A stretch of 64,000 nt of DNA from Cohnella sp. CFH 77786 (GTDB taxonomy: Bacteria; Bacillota; Bacilli; Paenibacillales; Paenibacillaceae), in the NCBI RefSeq assembly GCF_019400745.1, contig NZ_WJIB01000004.1, forward strand, positions 372,001 to 436,000, given 5' to 3'. Under the pieces are notes generated by a model. That model searched no databases and was not told where the DNA came from. It saw nothing but the letters and a program-made list of their open reading frames with translations. The position numbers and the translations under genes were made by a program. Positions 54,320 through 62,501 of this stretch are shown one piece after another; within the stretch, counting starts at the first letter, position 1, and every line of letters starts with the position of its first letter.

Positions 54320-54780
54320 CTATCGTACCCGTTTGACTGATTTTAAAACATTAAGTAATTTTTCTAACGCAGAAAGCCCCTGTTCCTCAGCAACCTTAGC
54401 ATTGCTGAGTAACTGAATCGCGCTTTGTGCATTGTTAGGATCTTTGGGATCTCCGCCCCCTGGGAATGGAAAGATTTCCGTTAGTGCTTTGAACGAGTCA
54501 ACCACTTTTTCGTAGTATTGAATCGCCTCATCCAAGATGCTGTTTACCTCTTCGGAAATATTTTCCGACACCAGATCGCGTAAGAACTTTACGGCATGCT
54601 GCCTGCATTCAGAATATACGGCTAGATTGTAAGCGTTGAATCGAGTGTTGATCCGTTCCCCGTTAAACGCTTCAATCCAGGCGTCGTATGCCTCGTTCGG
54701 GATTTCGGGCGGACCAAAGGACCCATTTTTTCCTTGTTTACAATATAAATACGATTTTCTGCAGCAACGAAAATGAGCGA
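54320..54780 (-). pseudogene. 5'-truncated gene, possible BtrH/DUF4872-like C-terminus
   Basis: A frame of about 153 codons is open from a TGA at 54781-54783 but has no start until GTG 54571. It reads FVAAENRIYIVNKEKNGSFG, then PPEIPNEAYDAWIEAFNGER, a helical segment and PFPGGGDPKDPNNAQSAIQLLSNAKVAEEQG, ending in KRVR. The pattern recalls C-termini of BtrH-like (DUF4872) proteins, recognised from memory only. The break at 54763-54780 coincides with the start of DNA shared with the GH10 leader, so the cassette seems to have replaced its 5' half. Confidence 0.6.
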
Positions 54781-54790
54781 TCAGACCGAT

Positions 54791-54819
54791 TTACTTCATC
54801 TAAATCCAATATTTATAAT
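54791..54819 (+). promoter_or_regulatory. Sigma-A-type promoter of GH43 riboswitch transcript
   Basis: TTACTT, 17-bp spacer, TATAAT; same layout as 33558-33586. Confidence 0.55.
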
Positions 54820-54859
54820 GATCGTGTTGGTAAACTTATACAAAAAAATACCAAATCCC

Positions 54860-54950
54860 GAAAATAGCAAAACTGGCGAAAGCCAGCGACGCAAAGCTAC
54901 AGGGGCTTAAGCGATAATAGCCGCATGCCAGCCAGCTGCCGAAGGATAGG
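54860..54950 (+). ncRNA. c-di-GMP-I (GEMM-I) riboswitch upstream of GH43-CBM36 gene
   Basis: The same core as at 33.6 kb: AGCAAAACTGGCGAAAGCCAG, GCGACGCAAAGC, a second hairpin around GGGGCTTAAGCGATAATAGCC, then AGCCAGCTGCCGAAGGAT. GATAGGA at its end can pair with TCCTATC in the following terminator. It is highly similar in sequence to the GH10 leader. Confidence 0.88.
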
Positions 54951-54952
54951 AT

Positions 54953-55004
54953 AACGGTGCAACCTCCTATCGAAACAGGAAGTTTTGCGCCGTTTTCATT
55001 TTTT
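54953..55004 (+). terminator. Riboswitch-controlled intrinsic terminator (GH43)
   Basis: AACGGTGCAA and TTGCGCCGTT form the stem (one G-U pair) followed by TTCATTTTTT. Confidence 0.83.
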
Positions 55005-55104
55005 CGCATGGAAAGGGGGGGACTTTCTTACTGAAGCGAGGGTCATGAGCAAACCAAGCTTGGTTACAAAAATAAGAACAACTTATTTTGGAGGTGGTAC
55101 ATGA

Positions 55105-57012
55105 ATGCGCAAGAAAATGATTGGGTTTTTGTTATTTTTTACATTGCTGCTGAGCAGTTTGCCATTGACATCTGCATTTGCCGCTAACAGTGCAATCGCA
55201 AAGCTTCCAGGGTATTCAAATCCCCTTATGGACCATAAATTGGGGGCTGATCCCTTTGCGCTGACCTATAACGGAAGAGTCTACGTCTATATGTCGAGCG
55301 ATGCATATGTATATAATAGTGACGGAACGGTTAAAGATAATGATTTTAGTGCGCTCACTAAGATAAACGTTATATCTTCTGCCGATATGGTGAACTGGAC
55401 GGATCACGGTTCCATTCCGGTAGCAGGATATAATAATGCCAATAATGGCAGCGGTATTGCAAAATGGGCATCACTCTCATGGGCTCCGACCGTCGCACGT
55501 AAAACGATAAATGGTCATGATAAATTCTTCCTTTATTTCGCAAATGGTGCATCAGGTATTGGCGTGCTGACTGCAGACAATCCTATAGGACCATGGACAG
55601 ATCCGCTCGGCAAAGCTCTTGTTACCGGCAGTACGCCCGGAATGTCTGGAGTTACATGGCTATTTGACCCGGCAGTATTGGTGGATGATGACGGCACAGG
55701 ATATCTGTACTGCGGCGGAGGAATACCCAATACCTCGGATCCGGCATCAATTGCAAATCCGAAAACAGCCAGAGTTTTGAAATTGGGCGCGGATATGATT
55801 AGTATTAATGGAAGCGCAGTAACCATTGATGCTCCTTACATGTTTGAAGATTCCGGCATTCATAAGTATAACGGCAAATATTATTACTCCTATTGCATCA
55901 ATTTCTCCGGTACACACCCGGCAGCTTATCCGGCAGGCGAAATCGGCTATATGGTGAGCAGCAGTCCTATGGGACCCTTCACCTATACAGGTCATTTTCT
56001 GAAAAATCCATATACCTTTTTCGGAGTTGGCGGAAACAACCACCATGCCGTGTTTAACTTTAATAACCAATGGTATGTCGTGTACCATGCCTCAACGGTC
56101 AGTAAGGCTCAATTGGGAGATGGAAAAGGATACCGTTCTCCGCATATCAATAAGCTGTTCTATAATCCTGATGGAACTATACAAGAGGTTCAGGGAGATA
56201 TGGCCGGCATCCCTCAGATCGCCAATCTTGATCCATACGTCAGGAACGAGGCTGAAACGATCGGGTGGAACGCAGGTATTACAACGGAGACAACTCAAGC
56301 AGCTGGCGGACCGGTAAATAATCTTAATGTGGGATATATCAATAATGGAGACTGGGTAGCAGTAGGAAACGCTGACTTCGGTACCGGCGGAGCCAAGACG
56401 TTTAAAGCAAATGTAGCATCGGCAACTGCAGGAGGCAATATTGAAATACGTCTTGACAGTGTAAACGGCACTCTTGTCGGCACCCTTCCTGTACCTTCTA
56501 CAGGAGGGTGGCAAAACTGGCGGGAACTAACAACGACTGTCAGCGGTGCAACCGGTGTCCACAACGTTTACTTCGTGTTTACCGGAACAGGTACAGGTTA
56601 CTTATTTAATATTGACTACTGGCAGTTTACACCCAATACGACTGGAACAACTGGTACAAGAGTTGAAACAGAGAATATGACTCTCAGCGGTCCTTACGCC
56701 GGGAAGATCAGCTCTCCCTTCAATGGCGTTGCTTTATACGCCAATAACGATTCTGCTTCATTCACTCAGAATTTCACCAGCTCCACCCACAGTTTTTCAC
56801 TGCAAGGCGCATCGAGTAATGGCGGCACAGCCAGGGTAGATTTACAAATAGGCGGAACGACAGTCGGTTCCTTTTACTTTACCGGAACTACGCCGACGAC
56901 CCAAACCTTGTCCAATATCACTCATGCAACTGGAAGTCAAGAAGTTAAACTAATCCTTACCACCGATGTTGGGACTTGGGATGCTTACGTGGATTATTTA
57001 GTATTCCAGTAA
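55105..57012 (+). CDS. xynD: Secreted GH43 arabinoxylan hydrolase with CBM6 and CBM36
   Basis: 635 residues from ATG 55105, nine bases after GGAGGTGG. A signal peptide (~1-27) precedes a GH43 propeller at ~35-375: YSNPLMDHKLGADPFALTYNG (base Asp), WAPTVARKTINGHDKFFLYF, TWLFDPAVLVDDDGTGYLYCGG and PYMFEDSGIHKYNGKYYYSY (acid Glu). A CBM6 lies at ~378-510 (NEAETIGWNAGITTE..NVGYINNGDWVAVGNADFG). A C-terminal CBM36 at ~520-635 (RVETENMTLSGPYAGKISSP, ATGSQEVKLILTTDVGTWDAYVDYLVF) closely resembles the xylan-binding module of P. polymyxa Xyn43A. It is like XynD arabinoxylan arabinofuranohydrolases. Controlled by a c-di-GMP-I leader. Confidence 0.93.
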   Translation: MRKKMIGFLLFFTLLLSSLPLTSAFAANSAIAKLPGYSNPLMDHKLGADPFALTYNGRVYVYMSSDAYVYNSDGTVKDNDFSALTKINVISSADMVNWTDHGSIPVAGYNNANNGSGIAKWASLSWAPTVARKTINGHDKFFLYFANGASGIGVLTADNPIGPWTDPLGKALVTGSTPGMSGVTWLFDPAVLVDDDGTGYLYCGGGIPNTSDPASIANPKTARVLKLGADMISINGSAVTIDAPYMFEDSGIHKYNGKYYYSYCINFSGTHPAAYPAGEIGYMVSSSPMGPFTYTGHFLKNPYTFFGVGGNNHHAVFNFNNQWYVVYHASTVSKAQLGDGKGYRSPHINKLFYNPDGTIQEVQGDMAGIPQIANLDPYVRNEAETIGWNAGITTETTQAAGGPVNNLNVGYINNGDWVAVGNADFGTGGAKTFKANVASATAGGNIEIRLDSVNGTLVGTLPVPSTGGWQNWRELTTTVSGATGVHNVYFVFTGTGTGYLFNIDYWQFTPNTTGTTGTRVETENMTLSGPYAGKISSPFNGVALYANNDSASFTQNFTSSTHSFSLQGASSNGGTARVDLQIGGTTVGSFYFTGTTPTTQTLSNITHATGSQEVKLILTTDVGTWDAYVDYLVFQ

Positions 57013-57035
57013 ATCTAACCTGCGTTTATAGAGCA

Positions 57036-57114
57036 GGCCGTCACTTGTGATACGGTTCCCCTTAACGGTCATAACGGCGAAAAAGCGAAAGGAGCTGGCC
57101 GCGGCAGCTCCTTT
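57036..57114 (+). repeat. Diverged palindromic repeat plus terminator after GH43 gene
   Basis: GGCCGTCACTTGTGATACGG begins the repeat and ATAACGGC (57071-57078) is the second arm. A terminator (AAAGGAGCTG/CAGCTCCTTT, 57088-57114, then CTT) ends the GH43 transcript. Confidence 0.65.
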
Positions 57115-57241
57115 CTTGGTTGCTATCATTATTGCAATCGCTAATCTCTGCTAATCAGGTCCTGGAACGCCAACTGCGGCTGTTGCTCTATTTATTACAC
57201 CGGTTTAGTAATTAAGCCTAGGACAATATTTCTCTCGAGTC

Positions 57242-57691
57242 CTAACTCACCGGCTTAATAACCATCAGCACGGTTACGGCTAGACTCAGCAGTTGGGCAG
57301 TCGTCTCCAAGGGCGCAAGCTTCCGCATCGCTAGCAGGACATCGGCGGATAATTCAGGACCTTGGCTTTCCGACGCGATTCGGGCGATCTGTTTTATACG
57401 CGGTTCGATCAATCCGCTAATCGTGACGACCAACATCAGCGATAATAGGATGGAGAGGTTCAGCCACATTTGAGAGAACCCCATTTCGGCAGTGACCATA
57501 AGCCAAATACCGGTCAGCACGAGTACCACGCCACCAATTTTAAAATACCAGGCAACCTTAGCCGTAATGTCGAAAATAAAGCGAAGCTGGGCGATGGTTT
57601 TAGCCGATCTGCGGATGATCGGCCCCAAGAAGGCGGAACCGATCACTGCGACCGCAGCGAGTACATGCAAAACAAGTAACCATCCGAACAA
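57242..57691 (-). CDS. DUF2269-like integral membrane protein
   Basis: 149 residues from TTG 57691, eight bases after AGGAG; the frame extends to 57778 but overlaps the upstream gene. Four predicted membrane segments include FGWLLVLHVLAAVAVIGSAFLGP near the start and WYFKIGGVVLVLTGIWLMV. This pattern, with a conserved membrane His, fits DUF2269. The function is unknown. It follows the NAD(P)-binding protein gene by 22 bp and is likely co-transcribed. Confidence 0.7.
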   Translation of the reverse strand: MFGWLLVLHVLAAVAVIGSAFLGPIIRRSAKTIAQLRFIFDITAKVAWYFKIGGVVLVLTGIWLMVTAEMGFSQMWLNLSILLSLMLVVTISGLIEPRIKQIARIASESQGPELSADVLLAMRKLAPLETTAQLLSLAVTVLMVIKPVS

Positions 57692-57713
57692 GCGATCAAC
57701 TCCTATTCCCCGA

Positions 57714-58442
57714 TTAGCGAACTGGTATCTCGTTTCGATAAGCGAGACCAACCCTTTTGCCTTTAAACGGCCCCCCAAGATCGAGATGGTTCAGCATACA
57801 ATTCACGACATCCTCATATGCCACATCCAGTTCCTGAAGCCGGCTGAATAAGTGGCCCGCAATTTCGGCTTCGGAAAGCTCCCGTATCGTCTCCGCAATC
57901 GGTATGGGCAATACTTCTGTGGTAACATGCAAACGAACCTGCGACAAATCAGCTTTCGAATCGATCATCGTTCCGGGACACATCACGGACCAATCAATCC
58001 CGGTCTTCCGCAACCGGTCCAAATTGCGGTTATGATATTGGAACACTGGCGGAAAGCCCGGCAAATTGTTGCCCATGAGTTCGGTGTACGGAATATCGAG
58101 CAGCCCGGCTCCTCCCATCAACCATACCCGCCCCGAAAACTGAGGATGATTCTCACATTGGCTGACGATGTTGTCGACGATACGAACGAACTCTTCTCCC
58201 TGGCCCGCATGACCGGCTGCGATAATGGCGACGTCCTGATTTACCAGAGCCGCAAAGACACTGCCCGGATCCATGATGTCCTGCACAATCACCTTTATTT
58301 GATCAGCGACCTGCCCACCATGCTGCTCATACAGCTTTTCCGGATTGCGCACGAAGGCAGTCATTTTATGCCCCATTCGTATGCCTTGCACAAGTACCCT
58401 CTTCCCCGTATTTCCCGTTGCTCCGAAAACAATGATTTTCAT
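57714..58442 (-). CDS. NAD(P)-binding (NmrA/SDR-like) reductase
   Basis: 242 residues from ATG 58442, with GGGGA upstream; the frame opens at 58478. The Rossmann motif KIIVFGATGNTGKRVLVQGI is at the N-terminus, followed by VFAALVNQDVAIIAAG and a central VWLMGGAGLLDIPYTE. It resembles NmrA-like atypical short-chain dehydrogenases that act as flavin reductases or redox sensors. It clusters with a quinone-reductase-like gene and an HxlR regulator. Confidence 0.82.
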   Translation of the reverse strand: MKIIVFGATGNTGKRVLVQGIRMGHKMTAFVRNPEKLYEQHGGQVADQIKVIVQDIMDPGSVFAALVNQDVAIIAAGHAGQGEEFVRIVDNIVSQCENHPQFSGRVWLMGGAGLLDIPYTELMGNNLPGFPPVFQYHNRNLDRLRKTGIDWSVMCPGTMIDSKADLSQVRLHVTTEVLPIPIAETIRELSEAEIAGHLFSRLQELDVAYEDVVNCMLNHLDLGGPFKGKRVGLAYRNEIPVR

Positions 58443-58527
58443 CGTTCGATTCCCCATCCTCTGAATGATCTTTTCCACTTCTTCTTACAACAACATACGC
58501 CCGCCCTTTCGATAAAGGTATTGCTAA

Positions 58528-59481
58528 TTAAACGGGATTAACATTCAATAGTATTCTTCCGCGACTATGCCTGCTCTCGCTTCGCAAGTGTGCCTCCTTT
58601 ACTTCGCTCAGTGGGTAAATCCTGTCAATTTCCGCTTTGATTGTGCCATCCGCGAGCAATTGCGCTACCGCTATATTGTCATCAGAAGTAGGAAACGCGG
58701 TGCTAACTTTGGCTGTTACTTCAAATTCGCGCGCTTTCTCTTGGGACGGCGGTTGCACCAACGAGACGAGGCATCCACCTGGTTTCAATACCGACCATGA
58801 TCGATCTTGCGTAACTCCCCCAACCGTATCTATTACCAGATCGACATTTTTTACGACTTCTTCAAATGGCGTCGTCGTATAATCTATTACTTGATCCGCT
58901 CCCAATGATTTTACATAATCGAGATTAAAGCTCGAAGCAGTGCCGATCACTTTGGCGCCCTTCCATTTGGCAAGCTGAACAGCGAATTGTCCTACCCCGC
59001 CAGCCGCAGCATGAATCAGAACGGTCTGACCGGATGCCAAATTTCCTTCTGTGAACAAAACCTTCCAAGCTGATTCGGCCCCCGCCCCAATCGTTGCTGC
59101 ATCTTCAAGCTTAAGATTTTGGGGCACATGAAACATTCCGTTTAAAAAAGGTACTGAAACCGGAACGATCCCATATTCTGAATATGAACCGTTCATCTTG
59201 CCGAAAACAAGGTCTCCCGTTTTGAATTTCGTTACATTGCCACCCACGGATTCAATCATGCCGGAAAAAACGGCTCCCGGAGTATATGGCATCGGCTGAT
59301 GAAATATATCCTTTACCGTTCCACTGCGAATTTTCCAGTCCAATGGAATCACTGCCGCATATGCAACTCGGACAAGAACTTCGCCGGATTGCGGCTCTGG
59401 ACGTTCCACATCCTCCAATTTCAGTACGCCAAGGTCGCCGTATTCATGCACACGTATTGCCTTCATCAATGATTTTGACAT
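58528..59481 (-). CDS. NADP-dependent MDR oxidoreductase (quinone reductase-like)
   Basis: 317 residues from ATG 59481, with GGGAGAG upstream. Features are the MDR N-terminus MKAIRVHEYGDLGVLKLEDVERPEPQSGEVLVRV, the cofactor loop VLIHAAAGGVGQFAVQLAKWKGAKVIGTAS near residue 155, and LGADQVIDYTTTPFEEVV. Structural zinc Cys residues are absent, so it is a zinc-free quinone or enal reductase type. The HxlR gene is divergent 171 bp away, and regulation of this reductase by it under electrophile stress is likely. Confidence 0.9.
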   Translation of the reverse strand: MSKSLMKAIRVHEYGDLGVLKLEDVERPEPQSGEVLVRVAYAAVIPLDWKIRSGTVKDIFHQPMPYTPGAVFSGMIESVGGNVTKFKTGDLVFGKMNGSYSEYGIVPVSVPFLNGMFHVPQNLKLEDAATIGAGAESAWKVLFTEGNLASGQTVLIHAAAGGVGQFAVQLAKWKGAKVIGTASSFNLDYVKSLGADQVIDYTTTPFEEVVKNVDLVIDTVGGVTQDRSWSVLKPGGCLVSLVQPPSQEKAREFEVTAKVSTAFPTSDDNIAVAQLLADGTIKAEIDRIYPLSEVKEAHLRSESRHSRGRILLNVNPV

Positions 59482-59652
59482 TTGAATTCTCTCCCTTGTC
59501 TCAAAGATTTTGCCTCAATGCTCTGCCGTCCAAACGTCAATTCAGCTTATATTGCTTGTGTTGCTTAAATCATATTTTCTTGATAGCATTCTCACAAGAA
59601 CGCACTTTGGAGTAACATGGTATCCATTTTGTAACAGTGAGGAGCATAGAAT

Positions 59653-59997
59653 ATGGAGGAGGAAAAAAGTTACTGTCCGATCGAAGCGGCTCTGGCCGTA
59701 ATCGGCGGAAAGTGGAAGCCGCATATCTTTAGGCACCTGATCGGCCGAACAGAGCGCTTCGGAAAATTACAGAGCATTTTGCCGCACGTAACACGAAAAG
59801 TACTTACACAACAACTTCGGGAGCTGGAGGAAGACGGTATTGTCATTCGAACCGTATATCCGCAAGTTCCCCCTAAAGTGGAATACTCTCTTAGTGATTA
59901 CGGTAAGACTTTAATTCCGATTATGAGCTCGCTATCTGGCTGGGGACAATCACACGTCGAACGCGACAATGATGACGACCGACAAGTTGGCCGATAA
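59653..59997 (+). CDS. HxlR-family winged-helix regulator
   Basis: 114 residues with the HxlR signature CPIEAALAVIGGKWKPHIFRHLIGRTERFGKLQSILPHVTRKVLTQQLRELEEDGIVIRTVYPQVPPKVEYSLSDYG in full. Cys8 before the fold (SYCPIE) is at the position used by redox-sensing members such as HypR. Divergence from the reductase gene suggests control of it. Confidence 0.92.
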   Translation: MEEEKSYCPIEAALAVIGGKWKPHIFRHLIGRTERFGKLQSILPHVTRKVLTQQLRELEEDGIVIRTVYPQVPPKVEYSLSDYGKTLIPIMSSLSGWGQSHVERDNDDDRQVGR

Positions 59998-60091
59998 AGA
60001 AAGATTGTATACGGACGGTGGCGGCAAAGTTCAATCAGTCGTCTTTCCGATTGTCGGCAGCTACCGAACAGGATTCTATTTCGCGTCCTGA
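59998..60091 (+). pseudogene. C-terminal relic resembling an ECF41/SigJ-type sigma factor
   Basis: The frame ending at TGA 60091 reads DKERLYTDGGGKVQSVVFPI then VGSYRTGFYFAS. The segment LYTDGGGKV..PIxG resembles the SnoaL-like extension of ECF41 sigma factors (LYADGGGKVxAAxxPIxG). Nothing upstream belongs to a sigma factor, so it is a fragment. The assignment rests on this short motif from memory. Confidence 0.4.
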
Positions 60092-60181
60092 GCTGCCGCT
60101 GTCCAGGTAAGGCGGTGTTCCCCATGCCAACTTCAGCTTCCTCGGCAGCCGAACGCATCCTCCCGTTACTCCAATGACAAA

Positions 60182-60306
60182 AGGAGCAGCCGTCACGGCA
60201 ACTGCTCCTGCTGTAGTTCAAACTATCATTTTCTCCGTTACTTATGGTAAGGTTCACCGCGCTGTCTGAAACGGCAAGTTTAATGGCCATCCATTGCTGG
60301 ATGGCC
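60182..60306. repeat. Hairpin and palindromic repeat with terminator (copy at 60.2 kb)
   Basis: AGGAGCAG (60182-60189) and CTGCTCCT (60202-60209) form a hairpin. TCCGTTAC..TTATGGTAAGGTTCACCGCGCTGTCTGAAACGGC is the repeat, followed by the terminator GGCCATCC/GGATGGCC (to 60306) and a T-rich tail. The rest of 60092-60344 shows no gene. Confidence 0.65.
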
Positions 60307-60344
60307 CTGTCTTTGATCTCGCTTTGCTCTCCTATTCATGTGCG

Positions 60345-60587
60345 CTAAGCTGCTATCCGTTTGTACGCGCGTATCGCAAAGAGGTAAGCCACAAACATAA
60401 TTCCGACGCACCACGCAAACGCGACCCATATATCATTGCCCACCGGCTGCCCTAACAGCAGGGCCCGAATGGATTCCACGATTGAGGTCACTGGCTGGTT
60501 ATTGGCAAAGACCCTAACGACCGTTGGCATCGAATCGGTCGGCACGAATGCGGAGCTAAGGAACGGCACCGGAAAAGCTCCGACTTC
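60345..60587 (-). pseudogene. C-terminal relic of an ABC-2-type transporter permease
   Basis: The frame reads VGAFPVPFLSSAFVPTDSMPT, then the segment NNQPVTSIVESIRALLLGQPVGNDIWVAFAWC and a last membrane span ending in IRAYKRIAA. This is the typical end of a drug-type ABC-2 permease. It begins only a few bases after the stop of the methyltransferase gene upstream, in a frame closed by TGA, so ~170 N-terminal residues are missing. The methyltransferase segment seems to have replaced them. Confidence 0.8.
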
Positions 60588-60589
60588 TT

Positions 60590-61357
60590 TTATTTCTTTA
60601 TCGCTTCATAAGTGTACATTTGCTTACTGTTCGTAGGCATCACACCGTAAACATAATCTGCGGATATGATAATATCCGAAAACCCGATTTCCTGCAAAAT
60701 GTAACGGAATTCTTCTACACCGTACCAGCGCATGGCGAACCGCTCATGCTCACTTTGAAGCTTCATCCCGTCCCTCCATTTATCGTAGCGCGACAGAATC
60801 AAGTGATACTGGTTAAACAAGTCTGCTTCCACAATCCTGCCTTGGTGCGTAATGACATCCCCGTTCGGCAGCGTATAAGAGCACTTCCATTCCTGCTCGA
60901 AATTAAAGGTCGGACTATGCGGCATTTCAAGATCGACAATGAGACGTCCACCCGGATTTAACAAGTCATAGAAGGTCTTTAAGACATCGATTGATTCTGA
61001 ACGTTTTTCGATTAGAAGAAACGATCCGGCAGGGACGATAATAGCATCGTAATGATGGCTTAGGCTAAGCTCTTGCAATTTCAGTTCATATAAATCCGCA
61101 TTTAAATTCCGTTCCTCTAAGCGTTTGCGGCAGGAAGCCAGCATGTCGGGCGATGCGTCGACGCCGTCCACAACATGACCCGCCTCAAGCAGCGGAATTA
61201 GAAACCGGCCGGAGCCAACCATTGGCTCAAGAATACGACCACGGCATGATTGGAGCCGTTCCAAGTAAAACTCTAAATCCCCTCCAATCGAATGACCGAC
61301 CGGTTTCGTAAAGTCATACACTTCGTTGCTTAATTTACCGTAAGAATCAAAAGACAT
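60590..61357 (-). CDS. Class I SAM-dependent methyltransferase
   Basis: 255 residues after GGAGGG. Motif I is ILEPMVGSGRFLIPLLEAGHVVDGVDASPDML near residues 42-74, an unusual PMVGSG replacing the common DLGCGTG. YDAIIVPAGSFLLIEK and LLNPGGRLIVDLEMPH follow. The substrate is unknown. The 5' leader holds a hairpin. It abuts an ABC-2 permease relic at its 3' end. Confidence 0.85.
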   Translation of the reverse strand: MSFDSYGKLSNEVYDFTKPVGHSIGGDLEFYLERLQSCRGRILEPMVGSGRFLIPLLEAGHVVDGVDASPDMLASCRKRLEERNLNADLYELKLQELSLSHHYDAIIVPAGSFLLIEKRSESIDVLKTFYDLLNPGGRLIVDLEMPHSPTFNFEQEWKCSYTLPNGDVITHQGRIVEADLFNQYHLILSRYDKWRDGMKLQSEHERFAMRWYGVEEFRYILQEIGFSDIIISADYVYGVMPTNSKQMYTYEAIKK

Positions 61358-61381
61358 ACCTTTTTCCCTCCGTTTTTTACA

Positions 61382-61414
61382 CGGAAGGGACTAATGATTT
61401 AACGATCCCTTCCG
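61382..61414 (-). promoter_or_regulatory. Leader hairpin of the methyltransferase mRNA
   Basis: CGGAAGGGA and TCCCTTCCG form a perfect 9-bp stem with a 15-base loop. It lies 25 bp before the start codon and could mask or space the ribosome site. Confidence 0.4.
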
Positions 61415-62039
61415 CACCTTGAATTGTACTGACTGAAGGATTATGGTCATTGTCATTATTACCACTCACTTTCGAATCGAAGTTACCACAATGATAGTAT
61501 TTATGGTTAATTTAGCAAACTACAAAGTTTGGTTATAATTAAATTTTCCCTATCTGATCATCCCGTTAACTCAGAAACAACTTTCGACAAGAACAATCGT
61601 TTTGGCTATCCACTCTGCTCAGGAGATTCCTTGAATGGAATTCGACCGATTCCGATAAAACACATGCAGGTTTTGCAGGTTACTTAGTATTGAGCTTGCA
61701 CTTCCATCCGTCAGGCAGTTATTTTTCTGAGATAAGTACATAGTCGGAACATTAGTTCGTGTTATGATTCGGAAGGCTAAGTAAATTCTGAGTCAGTGGG
61801 ATGATCAGATTTATTTATGCTACAGGTTAACATTGTTCCCGAACGTCACCGATGCAATTATCCCTTATACATCAAGTCAAGCTATTCTGCCCGGTAAAAC
61901 CGGTTACACGCTTCTCCCCCAAAAACTTGCCGTTACTTATGATACGGTTCACTTTACCATCTATAAAGCGAAATAAAGGACACCCTGACTATTTTTGAGC
62001 GTCTTCATAGGTGTGACTTCTGCTGTGTTTTGTCGTTTA
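61415..62039. other. Long AT-richer intergenic region without recognised gene
   Basis: No supported coding frame in about 625 bp. It contains a cre-like TAAAACCGGTTACA (61895-61908, 13 of 14 matches to TGWAANCGNTNWCA) and a partial palindromic repeat starting AACTTGCCGTTACTTATG at 61924. Confidence 0.5.
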
Positions 62040-62456
62040 TTAATGTGCTTCAACAGACTCTCGTCTATTGGCAATAAAGAATGCACAGATCATCACGAGA
62101 ATGGCCATCGCCCACCAGAGCGTTGAGATCGCCTGATCATGGTCGATGATAATCAAACGAATGACAGCCGTGATGCCAATATAAATGAAGTAGCGAAGCG
62201 GGAAATGAAAGTCTGATTTGAAGTATTTGATAATCAAAGCAATGAACTCAAAGTACAAGAAGAATATAAGCAGTTCTCCTAGCATCTCATAATAGCTGTC
62301 CACTTTGTTGAACAGTGAATTGTATACGAATTGCACAATGTACCATGTCTCGCTGATCAGAAGTGCGCTTAAGGCTATCGCCAGGAGGAACAGGCAGACA
62401 TTGAGAAGCGCTTGTAACAGGTAAGGCACCTTTTTGAATTTGTTGGAAAATTTCAT
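62040..62456 (-). CDS. psiE: PsiE-like membrane protein
   Basis: 138 residues with four predicted membrane segments. VDSYYEMLGELLIFFLYFEFIALIIKYFKSDFHFPLRYFIYIGITAVIRLIIIDHD matches the core of phosphate-starvation-inducible PsiE. The role of the family is poorly defined. GAGGAAA precedes the ATG. It lies 45 bp after the histidine kinase in the same direction; the duplicated block starts at 62465, just outside it. Confidence 0.88.
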   Translation of the reverse strand: MKFSNKFKKVPYLLQALLNVCLFLLAIALSALLISETWYIVQFVYNSLFNKVDSYYEMLGELLIFFLYFEFIALIIKYFKSDFHFPLRYFIYIGITAVIRLIIIDHDQAISTLWWAMAILVMICAFFIANRRESVEAH

Positions 62457-62501
62457 CGTGTTTCCTCCTATTTCAATATATTCGTGGTGTTTGTTCGCAG
62501 C

